This document shows, one piece after another, positions 40,018 to 48,556 of a DNA stretch of 48,930 nt. A model generated the notes under the pieces. That model worked only from the letters and a program-made list of their open reading frames with translations, was not told where the DNA came from and did not search any database. Location: positions 1 through 48,930 of the forward strand of contig DASZXJ010000128.1 of the NCBI GenBank assembly GCA_035545895.1, given 5' to 3'. The position numbers and the translations under genes were made by a program. Numbering within the stretch: the first letter of the stretch is position 1; every line of letters begins with the position of its first letter. Source of the DNA: DASZXJ01 sp035545895 (GTDB lineage: Bacteria > Planctomycetota > Phycisphaerae > Tepidisphaerales > Tepidisphaeraceae).

Positions 40018-40038
40018 GCCCTGCCTCAGTGGCAGGGC
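40018..40038 (-). terminator. Attenuator hairpin before cimA
   Basis: GCCCTGCC-ACTGA-GGCAGGGC on the minus strand, followed by ATTTTCGTTT, 20 nt before the cimA start. Part of its 5' strand (40034-40041) can also pair with the end of the leader peptide gene (40064-40076), giving an antiterminator. Confidence 0.75.
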
Positions 40039-40067
40039 GGCATTGTAATCGGATACGTGCAATCGCC

Positions 40068-40136
40068 CTAGCCGCCTTGAATGGCGCTAATAATAATGCC
40101 GGAGGCAATGGCGATGGTGTTCAACATGGCCAACAT
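40068..40136 (-). CDS. Isoleucine-rich leader peptide for cimA attenuation
   Basis: 22 codons starting MLAMLNTIAIASGIIISAI and ending QGG-stop. Six of 22 residues are Ile, with three consecutive ATT codons. The terminator hairpin follows 30 nt after the stop. The stop codon lies between two G-rich segments (GGCGGC and AGGGCG) that can pair with GCCGCC/CGCCCT next to the terminator. Stalling at Ile codons would free them; full translation would cover them. The ribosome site is weak (GAAG), the start is 10 nt after the upstream gene's stop, and no promoter was clearly identified. Confidence 0.65.
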   Translation of the reverse strand: MLAMLNTIAIASGIIISAIQGG

Positions 40137-40145
40137 GATACTTCG

Positions 40146-40607
40146 TTATTTCTTCGGCGGCAAGTTTTCAAGGTCGGCGATGTCTTTTGCCCGCCCACTG
40201 GCTCGTTTATTCGTTTTCAGGTCCTCAAACGAGATCAGTGAAACTTTGATGCCGTCCCAATTCACCACTTTTCGCCGCGAATAAGCGGACTCAAAATCCA
40301 ATCCTGATGGGCTGGTTAGAATATCGACTCGGATTGGTTCACGGCCAAAAATGAAAACCTTGCCCTTGGTTTGCAACAGACTCGGCTTCACCTTTGTAGC
40401 GGGAAATCCACCGAAATCCGTCAATACCTTGGATACCTTGCGCGCGTTCTCGGGATCAACGGCAATCCATATATCCAAATCATCAGTCGCGCGGCGATAA
40501 CCGTAGTAAATAGCGGCATAGCCGCCAAGAACCAGGTATTCAACTTTCGCCGAGTTCAGCGATTTTAATAGTTCTTTGAAATCGGGGTAGAGGTTTACCT
40601 TGGCCAT
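40146..40607 (-). CDS. Nucleotidyltransferase-fold protein (toxin-like partner)
   Basis: 153 residues from ATG 40607 (MAKVNLYPDFKELLKSLNSA). The nucleotidyltransferase core is VEYLVLGGYAAIYYGY then RRATDDLDIWIAVD (G-G-Y and D-x-D), followed by a third acidic strand EPIRVDILTSPSG. Proteins of this group occur with a small partner in abortive-infection or toxin-antitoxin-like pairs (AbiEii/MNT type). Its start lies inside the partner gene (68-nt overlap). Confidence 0.78.
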   Translation of the reverse strand: MAKVNLYPDFKELLKSLNSAKVEYLVLGGYAAIYYGYRRATDDLDIWIAVDPENARKVSKVLTDFGGFPATKVKPSLLQTKGKVFIFGREPIRVDILTSPSGLDFESAYSRRKVVNWDGIKVSLISFEDLKTNKRASGRAKDIADLENLPPKK

Positions 40608-40791
40608 AGCCGTAGTTGAGTTGACGTAACCGTTCCAGTTCGCGAAGACGCGATGCGCCCGTTTGAGACCACCAGAATTCCCGATCAGCACGATCTGCCT
40701 CGCCCATTGAATCAAATACCCGCACGCGATTACCTGCGGGACGTTGCTTCGGCAAGGTTGATTTGGATCGGAGCCCGCTCATACTACTCAT
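40540..40791 (-). CDS. Small partner of the nucleotidyltransferase (antitoxin-like)
   Basis: 83 residues; the conserved part is MGEADRADREFWWSQTGASR followed by ERLRQLNYGYGQGKPLPRFQ, then RTIKIAE. This layout (D-E-x-W, LRxxNYGYG, RFQR) recurs as a short gene directly upstream of nucleotidyltransferases in many bacteria (recalled, not searched). Its 3' end overlaps the enzyme gene, implying coupled translation. Confidence 0.65.
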   Translation of the reverse strand: MSSMSGLRSKSTLPKQRPAGNRVRVFDSMGEADRADREFWWSQTGASRLRELERLRQLNYGYGQGKPLPRFQRTIKIAELGES

Positions 40792-40806
40792 TCTACCATA
40801 TTTTCG

Positions 40807-41145
40807 TTATTTTTCCGATACCATGATTTTGCCGGTCATTCGCGGGTGATAGCTACAGCCATAAGTAAATGTCCCGGCCTTGCTGAATTGATAGATGAAT
40901 GTGCTACCGGGGCGGATATTGTCGGATTTGAAAGCGCCGTTCTGCGCGACAACCGTGTGGTCGCGATCGTCGCTATTGGTCCAGACGACGGTGTCGCCGA
41001 TTTTGATGTCCAGCGTATCGGGAGCAAACTTCATTTGTGCGATGGAAACCGACTTGCGCGACCCCGCCGGGGCCGGCGCTGAAGTAGCCAGCGCCAGCAG
41101 AAAAATCAGAGCCAGTCGCGTTGCCGTGTGAATCTTGAACCTCAC
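40807..41145 (-). CDS. Secreted cupredoxin (plastocyanin/azurin-like)
   Basis: 112 residues with signal LALIFLLALATSAPAPAG. The type 1 copper ligands are in order: His in DRDHTVVAQ, then Cys-His-Met in YGCSYHPRMTGKIMV. It is a one-domain soluble electron carrier or copper protein in the periplasm. The gene is divergent from the HD phosphohydrolase gene, with only 21 nt between start codons. Confidence 0.92.
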   Translation of the reverse strand: MRFKIHTATRLALIFLLALATSAPAPAGSRKSVSIAQMKFAPDTLDIKIGDTVVWTNSDDRDHTVVAQNGAFKSDNIRPGSTFIYQFSKAGTFTYGCSYHPRMTGKIMVSEK

Positions 41146-41166
41146 AACGTATTATATCGTCGTTTT

Positions 41167-42429
41167 ATGGCCGAGAAGATCATTCGCGATCCGGTGCACG
41201 ATGTAATCGCCTTCAGCCTTGATCGGCCGACGGATGCGCTGCTGTTTCAACTGCTCAATGCCGCTGAATTTCAGCGTTTAAGACGCATCCGCCAACTCGG
41301 CATGGCGAATATGGCCTACCCGGGAGCCGACCACTCCCGTTACAGCCACAGCGTCGGCGTGATGGAAACAGCGAGGAAAATCCTCCACCAACTGACGCGA
41401 TCATTCACCATTTCCGAACAGGATATCACGGCTTGTCTGGCGGCGGCACTGCTTCACGACCTGGGGCACGGCCCGTTTAGCCATGTATTCGAACGCGTGA
41501 GCGGCGTGGATCACGAAGACCTCACGCGACTGGTGATTCTCGATTCATCCACCGAAGTCAATCAAATTTTGAGTCGTCATGACTCAACCCTGCCGCAATT
41601 GGTGGTGAACCTGCTCAACGGCGATTGCCCGCGCAAATTCCTATGCGACATTCTCTCCAGCCAGCTTGATGCGGATCGATTGGATTATCTCCTGCGCGAC
41701 AATCTCATGACCGGCAGCCAGTATGGGAATTACGATTTGTCCTGGCTGCTGCATGCTCTGACCATCGATGAACCCACCCAGCGGCTGGCCGTGACGTGGA
41801 AGGGCGTGAGCGCGGTCGAAGCGTACTTGCAGTCGCGATATCACATGTATCGCAATGTCTATTTCCATAAAGTCGTGCGCAGCGGCGAAGGAATGCTTCG
41901 ACTTGCATTGCAACGTGCCAAACGTCTGGCCGTGCAGGGCCGGCTGACCTGGCCGCGCGAGGAGAACCCGGTCTACCAATCGCTCATGGGGCTGAAGCTC
42001 GACGTCGCGGAATTTGCCGATCTGGACGATGTCTCGGTCCTTCACTGTTTCAAGCTCTGGACCGATTCGGAAGACCCTGTGCTGGCCAATCTGTGCCGGG
42101 GCCTGCTCCATCGGCGATTGTTCAAAACCATCGATCTGCAACGGTTCAGCGACAAATCGCAAATCGACCAAATCCTGGCGCAAATCTCCGATGCAATGAT
42201 CTCCGCCGATGCCGAGCCGGCGTATGAGATGTTTTATGATGAGCCGACCGATCTGCCTTACCAGGTCAGCGGTCTGTTTGTGAAGGATAATCACGGCAAA
42301 TTGCGGGAGTTTTCAACCCTTTCGCCGATGGTGGAATCGCTGGGCGGTCAACTGTTTTTCAAACGCCTGCACGTCGCGGCGCAATGGCGCGAACTGGCTC
42401 AAAAAGTGGTAAATGCAACCGTCATTTGA
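41167..42429 (+). CDS. HD-domain phosphohydrolase (dGTPase-like)
   Basis: 420 residues from ATG 41167 (MAEKIIRDPVHDVIAFSLDR). Metal ligands: His in HSRYSHSVGVMETA, the HD pair in AAALLHDLGHGPFSH, and the late Asp in SSQLDADRLDYLLRD. The start and the length fit the SAMHD1/YwfO-type bacterial HD proteins that hydrolyse dNTPs; the substrate is not certain. The stop overlaps the convergent CYTH gene by 8 bases. Confidence 0.93.
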   Translation: MAEKIIRDPVHDVIAFSLDRPTDALLFQLLNAAEFQRLRRIRQLGMANMAYPGADHSRYSHSVGVMETARKILHQLTRSFTISEQDITACLAAALLHDLGHGPFSHVFERVSGVDHEDLTRLVILDSSTEVNQILSRHDSTLPQLVVNLLNGDCPRKFLCDILSSQLDADRLDYLLRDNLMTGSQYGNYDLSWLLHALTIDEPTQRLAVTWKGVSAVEAYLQSRYHMYRNVYFHKVVRSGEGMLRLALQRAKRLAVQGRLTWPREENPVYQSLMGLKLDVAEFADLDDVSVLHCFKLWTDSEDPVLANLCRGLLHRRLFKTIDLQRFSDKSQIDQILAQISDAMISADAEPAYEMFYDEPTDLPYQVSGLFVKDNHGKLREFSTLSPMVESLGGQLFFKRLHVAAQWRELAQKVVNATVI

Positions 42430-42994
42430 ACGTAATGACGCCTGAATTGATGTTCCGCTTTTTGAGGTCTTCAGTCAGAAGGGCAGTATATCCCCGACGA
42501 ATCAGCGGCATTTGGTCCAGCTCAAGCAGTGTTCGCATCTGCATGACGGCCTGCTCGTTCGGGCCTTCGATTTCGACAAATGTGCCGATGTTGGGCAGCT
42601 CATCCAGTTCGATCTGGCAGTCCTCCAGTTTCCAGCTTTCCCGTCGCTTTTGAAATGTCAGCGTTCGCCGGTATCCCAGTCCTTCAAATAGCGCGAGCGC
42701 ATCACCCAGATTTTCAACCTTGAGTTCACGTTCATCGCGCGACTTCAATTCGCCTTTCAATTGCGGCCCCTTGAAGGTGATCTTGACCTTTTCCGCGCCA
42801 TCGCGCTCGTCGCGCTCGTGCCTCACGCGCAAGCTTTTGTCCTGGGCCAGCAATTCGCGTTTTTCGGTGTCGAAAAAAATGTTGGTTTCAAAAGCCTTGG
42901 ATAATTGCTCCGCGCCGCGATCACGCAGCCGCTGGCGCGTCGGCTCCAGATTCTCAACCTTCATCTTGGCTTCGATTTCGGTGGGCATATCCAT
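42422..42994 (-). CDS. CYTH-domain protein (class IV adenylate cyclase/thiamine triphosphatase-like)
   Basis: 190 residues. The ExExK signature is EIEAKMKV near the start; further CYTH strands are SLRVRHERDERDGAEKVKIT, FKGPQL and ERELKVENLGDALALFEGLG, with IELDELPNIGTFVEIEGPNE near the end. CYTH proteins bind triphosphates: CyaB-type cyclases make cAMP, others hydrolyse thiamine triphosphate or polyphosphate. Sequence alone cannot choose. The gene ends against the HD gene. Confidence 0.9.
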   Translation of the reverse strand: MDMPTEIEAKMKVENLEPTRQRLRDRGAEQLSKAFETNIFFDTEKRELLAQDKSLRVRHERDERDGAEKVKITFKGPQLKGELKSRDERELKVENLGDALALFEGLGYRRTLTFQKRRESWKLEDCQIELDELPNIGTFVEIEGPNEQAVMQMRTLLELDQMPLIRRGYTALLTEDLKKRNINSGVITFK

Positions 42995-42996
42995 TT

Positions 42997-43088
42997 AAGA
43001 GCCACGAAGACACGAAGAATTCAAACAAAAATATTTTCTTACTTCGTGCTTTCCTTCGTTCCCTTCGTGCCTTCGTGACTCTGCTCTT
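42997..43088. repeat. CACGAAG/CTTCGTG simple inverted repeat
   Basis: AGAGCCACGAAGACACGAAG faces several CTTCGTGC and CTTCGTGACTCT units across an AT-rich centre. It lies between leuS and the CYTH gene, both on the minus strand. The sequence type is a common dispersed repeat; it may end leuS transcription. Confidence 0.7.
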
Positions 43089-43089
43089 T

Positions 43090-45975
43090 TTATCCAACCA
43101 CAAAATTCACAAGTTTCCGAGACGCATAGATTCGCTTACGGATCGTCTTGCCCTGGAGCCACGGTTTGACGCGTTCGGCATTTTCAGCCGCTGCGAAGAT
43201 CGTCGCCTCATCCGCGTCGGCGGGGACGGTGATCTTGTCACGCAGTTTGCCGTTCACCTGCACGGGCAATTCTATGCTCGATTCAACGAGCTTTTTCTCA
43301 TCAAATTGTGGCCAGGCGTGGCGGGCAAGGCTTCGCTCATGGCCCAGCCGCTGCCAGATTTCCTCGGCAATATGCGGGGCAAACGGGGCGAGCATCAACA
43401 CGAAATTCTCCGCCAGTTCCTGCGAAATCGATTCCAAACCGGTCAATTCGTTGTTTAATTTGATCAGTTCCGCAATGGCCGTGTTGAACCGCAGGTTGGG
43501 AATATCTTCGGTGATCTTCCTGATCGTGTAATGCATCATCCGATCAAGCGGCTCGCTGGGTGGTTCATTGACGATTTTGGCGACGCGATTCCTTTCCTCA
43601 TCGCCAACCAGGTTTCGCCAGACCGAATTCAAAAACCGGCTCATGCCCACAATATCCCGCGTATTCCACGGCTTGGATGCTTCCAGCGGGCCCAGGTACA
43701 TTTCATATAAGCGGAAACAATCAGCGCCGTAATCGCGAACGATATCATCCGGGTTCACCACATTGCCGCGGCTTTTGGACATTTTGAACGCGCGGGCATC
43801 GACCGTGATCGATGGATTGCTCTTAAGCACAAACTTCGGCCCGGCCTTTTGCACCATCTCTTCATCGACACGCTGGGCGACATATTTCTGCCGCGATTGC
43901 TTGTGCACCCCAGTCATGGTCGGGCCGGCGCCGATGACTTCCTCCTTAATGTCGGTCAGTTCGTCCGCGCTGATCGGTGAACCATCCGCCGAACTAAACG
44001 CATGAAATTCCATCTGGCCAAGGATCAGTCCCTGGTGCACCAGCCGCTGAAACGGCTCGGGCGTGCTGACATGGCCAAGGTCGTACAAAACCTTGTGCCA
44101 GAATCGCGAATAAAGCAGGTGCAGCACGGCATGTTCGACGCCGCCGATATAAAGGTCGGCCGACATCCAATATTTTTCCTTCACCGGATCGACAAACCGC
44201 TCTTCGTTTTGGGGATCGATGTACCGAAGGTAATACCAGCACGACCCGGCCCATTGCGGCATGGTATTGGTTTCGCGCGTGAATGTTTTGCCGTCCTTTT
44301 CGTATCGGCCCCATTCGACGGCCTTGCTTAGCGGCGGCTGCGGCGTGCCAGTCGGCTTATAGTCCGCCAGCTCGGGCAGTTGCACTGGTAATTCCGAATC
44401 ATCGACGGCGTATGCGTTGGTTTGCTCGTCCAGCACGATGGGAAACGGCTCACCCCAATAGCGCTGCCGGCTGAACAGCCAGTCGCGCAGCTTGTAATTG
44501 ACGGATTTGATGCCGTTGCCCTCGCGCGCCAGCGTTTCGGTGATGTGCTCCTTTGCCTGCGCGGTCGGCATGCCATCGATGATCGGGGAATTGATGGCGA
44601 TGCCTTCGCCTTCGAACGGTTTGTCGGCTGGCGCTTCTCCAACCAGGGGCTTCACCACCGGCCTGATCGGGATGTTAAACTTTTTTGCAAAATCGAAGTC
44701 ACGCTGATCGTGCGCCGGCACCGCCATGATCGCGCCCGTGCCGTAACTCATCAGCACATAGTCGGCGATGTAAATCGGAATCTTGTCATCGTTGACCGGG
44801 TTGATCGCGTAAGCGCCGATGAACACGCCGGTCTTGTCCCTGGTCTCCGCCAACCGATCGCGATCGCTTTTGGATGAAACCTGCGCGCGATAATTGGCGA
44901 TATCGTTTTTTCGGTCTGATGCGACCAATCGATCCACCAGCGGATGCTCCGGCGCAAGCACCATATAAGTCGCGCCATAAAGCGTATCCGGGCGAGTGGT
45001 AAAGACGGTGATGACATCATCTTTACTCGCCCCTCGCTCCTCGCCCCTTGCCCCTGCAATCTCAAAATCCACTTCCGCGCCGACACTTCGGCCGATCCAG
45101 TTCTTCTGCAATTCCTTGGAAAATCCCGGCCAATCGAGCGTCTCCAAATCCTCCAGCAAACGGTCGGCATATGCGGTGATCCGCAGCAGCCACTGCCGCA
45201 ACGGCCGGCGCTCCACGGGGAAGCCGCCTCGCTCACTTTTGCCGTCGATGATCTCTTCGTTGCTGAGCACCGTGCCCAAAGCGGGGCACCAGTTGACGGG
45301 AATCTCATCCATGTACGCCAGGCGCTGGCCATCAACGATCTCGCGCTGTTCCTGCGGCGACAGTTCGCTCCAGGCGCGTTCCACCCGCACTTCGCCGGCG
45401 ATCGCTTTCATCCCTTCCCCAATCGGATTGAGCTTCACGCTTCCATCCGGCGCGACGACGTACGTCTCGTTCAACAGCTCATTGACCAGATGCGATATCG
45501 GCTTGGCCTTTTTCTCGATCGGATCAAAGTAGCTGTTAAACAGTTGCAGGAAGATCCATTGCGTCCACTTGTAATACCTGGGGTCGGTGGTATTGACCTC
45601 GCGATCCCAGTCATAGCTCAGGCCGATCATCTGGATCTGGCGGCGGAAGTTGTCGATGTTTTTCTGCGTCGTGATCGCGGGATGAATGTTCCTTTCAATC
45701 GCATATTGTTCCGCGGGCAGGCCAAATGCGTCCCATCCCATCGGATGAAGCACGTTGTAACCCTTCATGCGCAAAAATCGGCTGACGATATCAGTGGCGG
45801 TGTAACCTTCGGGGTGTCCCACGTGCAGGCCCGCGCCGCTGGGATAGGGAAACATATCCAACACGTAGGCTTTGGGCATGTCGCCCGCCTGCGAAGGATC
45901 GAGCGCGGCGAATGGCTTGGCGTCCAGCCAGTAGTGCTGCCATTTTTTCTCGGTGGCCGTGAAGTTGTATGGCAT
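43090..45975 (-). CDS. leuS: Leucyl-tRNA synthetase
   Basis: 961 residues from ATG 45975 (MPYNFTATEKKWQHYW); normal bacterial LeuRS is 800-970, so it is at the long end. Class I motifs: HVGHPEGYTATDI (HIGH) with FPYPSGAGL just before it and FKMSKSRGNVVNP (KMSKS). The editing domain includes TVFTTRPDTLYGATYMVLAP and YGTGAIMAVPAHDQRDFDF. An additional segment in the first third (DGSVKLNPIGEGMKAIAG) and one near RGEERGASKDD make it longer. It charges tRNA-Leu in the cytoplasm. Confidence 0.98.
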   Translation of the reverse strand: MPYNFTATEKKWQHYWLDAKPFAALDPSQAGDMPKAYVLDMFPYPSGAGLHVGHPEGYTATDIVSRFLRMKGYNVLHPMGWDAFGLPAEQYAIERNIHPAITTQKNIDNFRRQIQMIGLSYDWDREVNTTDPRYYKWTQWIFLQLFNSYFDPIEKKAKPISHLVNELLNETYVVAPDGSVKLNPIGEGMKAIAGEVRVERAWSELSPQEQREIVDGQRLAYMDEIPVNWCPALGTVLSNEEIIDGKSERGGFPVERRPLRQWLLRITAYADRLLEDLETLDWPGFSKELQKNWIGRSVGAEVDFEIAGARGEERGASKDDVITVFTTRPDTLYGATYMVLAPEHPLVDRLVASDRKNDIANYRAQVSSKSDRDRLAETRDKTGVFIGAYAINPVNDDKIPIYIADYVLMSYGTGAIMAVPAHDQRDFDFAKKFNIPIRPVVKPLVGEAPADKPFEGEGIAINSPIIDGMPTAQAKEHITETLAREGNGIKSVNYKLRDWLFSRQRYWGEPFPIVLDEQTNAYAVDDSELPVQLPELADYKPTGTPQPPLSKAVEWGRYEKDGKTFTRETNTMPQWAGSCWYYLRYIDPQNEERFVDPVKEKYWMSADLYIGGVEHAVLHLLYSRFWHKVLYDLGHVSTPEPFQRLVHQGLILGQMEFHAFSSADGSPISADELTDIKEEVIGAGPTMTGVHKQSRQKYVAQRVDEEMVQKAGPKFVLKSNPSITVDARAFKMSKSRGNVVNPDDIVRDYGADCFRLYEMYLGPLEASKPWNTRDIVGMSRFLNSVWRNLVGDEERNRVAKIVNEPPSEPLDRMMHYTIRKITEDIPNLRFNTAIAELIKLNNELTGLESISQELAENFVLMLAPFAPHIAEEIWQRLGHERSLARHAWPQFDEKKLVESSIELPVQVNGKLRDKITVPADADEATIFAAAENAERVKPWLQGKTIRKRIYASRKLVNFVVG

Positions 45976-46165
45976 GGGGTTGATCTTACGGAAACGCATC
46001 GCAAATGTCAGTTCCCCCAAAAATGAGACGCCCTGTCCTCAGGCCGATATTTCACGAATTTCCCCGGGAATTCGGGCTGCGCCAGCCCCTTGCTCCGGGG
46101 CGGCCCCGAATTTCTTCAATTCCTGACACACTTGCTCCGATAACAGAATCTGGGAGGCAGCGCTG

Positions 46166-46534
46166 ATGCTTGCTCTAGTCAAACAAACGCGTGATCGATA
46201 TATCGCCAGGCCATCCGAGCGGCGACGTGGGTTGCGTATTGCCCAGCAGCGCCCGGTCAAAGTGTTTGAGCCGTCCTCCACGCGGTTCATCGGCGGGCAA
46301 ACTCACGATGTCAGCACCACCGGCCTGCGCATCGAACTGCCGGTCTCCTCGCCCATTCAGGAAGGCAAGTTACTGAGCATTCACGTTGGAGCGGGTGATG
46401 CCGGTCCAAGTCTCGCGAACCGCAGGCAGATGATTCCCGCGCGCGTGGTCTGGATCGACCGGGGCACAGGCGCGAAACTGATGGCCGGAGTCGAATTTTT
46501 TACCAGCATCTCAGCACATCTCGATGCCGCGTAA
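46166..46534 (+). CDS. PilZ-domain protein
   Basis: 122 residues with GGGAGG 8 nt before the ATG. The PilZ pattern is RPSERRRGLRIAQQRPVKVF (basic RxxxR region), then THDVSTTGLRIELP (D-x-S-x-x-G), LLSIHVG and KLMAGVEF. PilZ domains bind cyclic di-GMP and regulate motility or polysaccharide output. The canonical RxxxR and (D/N)xSxxG motifs are close to consensus, so binding is plausible. It is a stand-alone regulator, divergent from leuS. Confidence 0.85.
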   Translation: MLALVKQTRDRYIARPSERRRGLRIAQQRPVKVFEPSSTRFIGGQTHDVSTTGLRIELPVSSPIQEGKLLSIHVGAGDAGPSLANRRQMIPARVVWIDRGTGAKLMAGVEFFTSISAHLDAA

Positions 46535-46541
46535 AACTTCG

Positions 46542-46642
46542 AGTTTGATGTGACACGGCCTTTCCAGGCCGCGCAACGCGCCGCATGGGCTGGAAAGCGC
46601 ATGTCACAATAACCCTCCTTTTTCGTCAAACTGCACCAGTAC
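46542..46642. repeat. GTGTCAC hairpin repeat, composite copy
   Basis: 46542-46571 is the exact complement of 37474-37503. Next comes a second GGCTGGAAAGCGCATGTCAC half-unit, and at 46625-46642 a near copy of the TCAAACTGCACC block. It fills the gap between two convergent genes. Confidence 0.85.
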
Positions 46643-46666
46643 CAAAACTTTCGCTGTTCAATTCGA

Positions 46667-48151
46667 TCAGTGATTTTCCGCCACCGCCGGCGGGATGGTC
46701 GGACTCACGTGCTTGTATAAATAAACGTCGGACGCGGCGTATTGCGTTTCAAAGTTCGACGAAGCGGCAATTCGTTGAATCAAGACGTTTGAATCTTCAA
46801 ATTCCTTGTCGTCGAGGCTCGCGTGCCTCAGGTTGACCAGCACATAATCATATTGATCCAGCGGCCGATGCGGCACGGGGCTGTTGAAGTAATCGATCAC
46901 GGGACGCTCGCTCAACTGGGGAACGATTTCGAAGGTGGTGAGAACAGCCGCATCGTCATCGATCATGGCGATGGCGGTCTTGGTGTGGCGAAGGGACTCC
47001 CAGTCAAACGCCTGGCTACGCTGCATTTTGGCCAATCGAGCGCCGCCTCCCACCACGAGCATCATCACCGCCCAGCCGATAATCGCGCGGGCATTGGTGA
47101 ACCACGACTTGTTGGCTGCAACCGCGGCGACAATCGACACAAATACAAACGGCACGATCGGCAACGAGTAATGCGAAAAAGGGCTCTGCTGACCTTCAAA
47201 ACTGGAGAGCAGATTCAGGCTGATCGCCGGCACCGCCGCCAGCAGCGGCCAGATGGTCTTGGGATGCAGCGCCCAAATGATCGGCACGACCAGGACCAGG
47301 GCATATTTCAAGGCTGGAAACGCAATCAGGTGGGACAATACAAGCTGCGGATGTTTCAGGCTATTCAACAGCACTTCACTGATCGAACTTCCGAGATAGG
47401 CGTAGAACTGAAGGCCCGACGGATTTCGTCCCGCGCCAAAGTGGGGGATGATGATCTTCGAAGCAATCACAAACCAGGCCAGCCCGCCCACAAGTGCGAC
47501 CAATCCGGCAAAGCGCCGGCGTTCGATCACCAGCAGGTAAAATCCCATGCCTGCCACGGTAACGGATATGATTTCCTTGCATGCCAGCGCCATCGCGACC
47601 CACAGGCAGAATGCGATCCGCCGATCTTCCCGTGCCGCGAGCATCGCCATCAGCAGGGCGGGCACGGCGATCACTTCCGGGTGGAAATCGAAAATATTGG
47701 CGGTGAGAATCAGCGGATACATGAGGTATGCGCCGGCAATGGCCATCGCCGGCTTTTCCGCGATGCCTGCGTTTCGCGACAACCGAAACACCGGCCAGGC
47801 TCCTGCCGCCAGGACGATCGCCTGCAAACCGAGCAGCACATGCGGATCCGCCCAGACCTTATAAAGCAGCGCGACGGCATAAAGAATCAGCGACGCATGA
47901 TCCCCCAGCACATGGAAGCCATGCATCGAAGTCACCGGCGCCCGCCCGGAACTGATGAGGTATACGGCTTGATCGAAAAAACCCAAGTCCATGGCGCCAG
48001 AGCGCATGAGGAAATGCCGTACACTGCTGGCCAGTAAAAATAGACACGCCGCTGCCAGCGACATCAACGCCAGCTTTTGCCACGCCGGACGCGCGACGCC
48101 TTCTGTGGGCAGAGCGACATCACAGACCGATGCTCTTTGCACGTTTTCCAT
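46667..48151 (-). CDS. DUF2079 integral membrane protein
   Basis: 494 residues from ATG 48151; a longer frame to 48289 exists but starts with a non-membrane segment. About ten helices. The DUF2079 opening is AMDLGFFDQAVYLISSGRAP, then MHGFHVLGDHASLILYAVAL, and a later FDFHPEVIAVPALLMAMLAA. These proteins resemble GT-C transferases by topology, with acidic and His residues in the first loops, but have no proven reaction. The C-terminal ~100 residues are soluble. Confidence 0.88.
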   Translation of the reverse strand: MENVQRASVCDVALPTEGVARPAWQKLALMSLAAACLFLLASSVRHFLMRSGAMDLGFFDQAVYLISSGRAPVTSMHGFHVLGDHASLILYAVALLYKVWADPHVLLGLQAIVLAAGAWPVFRLSRNAGIAEKPAMAIAGAYLMYPLILTANIFDFHPEVIAVPALLMAMLAAREDRRIAFCLWVAMALACKEIISVTVAGMGFYLLVIERRRFAGLVALVGGLAWFVIASKIIIPHFGAGRNPSGLQFYAYLGSSISEVLLNSLKHPQLVLSHLIAFPALKYALVLVVPIIWALHPKTIWPLLAAVPAISLNLLSSFEGQQSPFSHYSLPIVPFVFVSIVAAVAANKSWFTNARAIIGWAVMMLVVGGGARLAKMQRSQAFDWESLRHTKTAIAMIDDDAAVLTTFEIVPQLSERPVIDYFNSPVPHRPLDQYDYVLVNLRHASLDDKEFEDSNVLIQRIAASSNFETQYAASDVYLYKHVSPTIPPAVAENH

Positions 48152-48443
48152 AGTGACCGTTCGACAATCGCGCGGCGGTTCGACACTAACTGGAGGCGAA
48201 CAATCCCGACCATCTGCCCGGGCGATATTGACATGTCCGAACCAGGAATGTGGAGCAACAATCCTGATCCAAACGGACTTGCCAAACATTTAGGGGAGAA
48301 TCCCCAAATTCAAGCCATAAAACCCGGCTTGAGCCGAGTGCGGAATACTACTACCCTTCTCGTGTAAAGCTGCATAGGGAAAAAGCTGAGAAACAAACAA
48401 GATTTTTTTATCCTGTGTTATTCCTCGTCATAAACGGTTCCGC

Positions 48444-48471
48444 TTGACAAGGTTAGCGTCGGAACTAGAGT
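48444..48471 (+). promoter_or_regulatory. Promoter of tRNA-Ala
   Basis: TTGACA (48444-48449) and TAGAGT (48466-48471) at 16-bp spacing, about 15 bp before the tRNA start. Confidence 0.6.
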
Positions 48472-48485
48472 GTGGCTGATAATCC

Positions 48486-48556
48486 GGGGCCATAGTGAAA
48501 TGGGATCACGCGACCATGGCATGGTTGAATTTGGGGTTCAAATCCCCATGGCTCCA
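48486..48556 (+). tRNA. tRNA-Ala (GGC)
   Basis: 71-nt cloverleaf including discriminator A. Acceptor GGGGCCA/TGGCTCC contains the G3-U70 pair that identifies tRNA-Ala. D-stem GTGA/TCAC, anticodon stem CGACC/GGTTG with loop ATGGCAT (anticodon GGC), T-stem TGGGG/CCCCA with loop TTCAAAT. CCA not encoded. Confidence 0.93.

Noticed and set aside
44944..46026. 360-codon frame antisense to leuS
   Set aside because: Shadow of leucyl-tRNA synthetase with no domain of its own.
46823..48037. 404-codon frame antisense to the DUF2079 gene
   Set aside because: Translation is rich in His, Arg and Gln without helices or motifs; the minus strand gives a coherent membrane protein.
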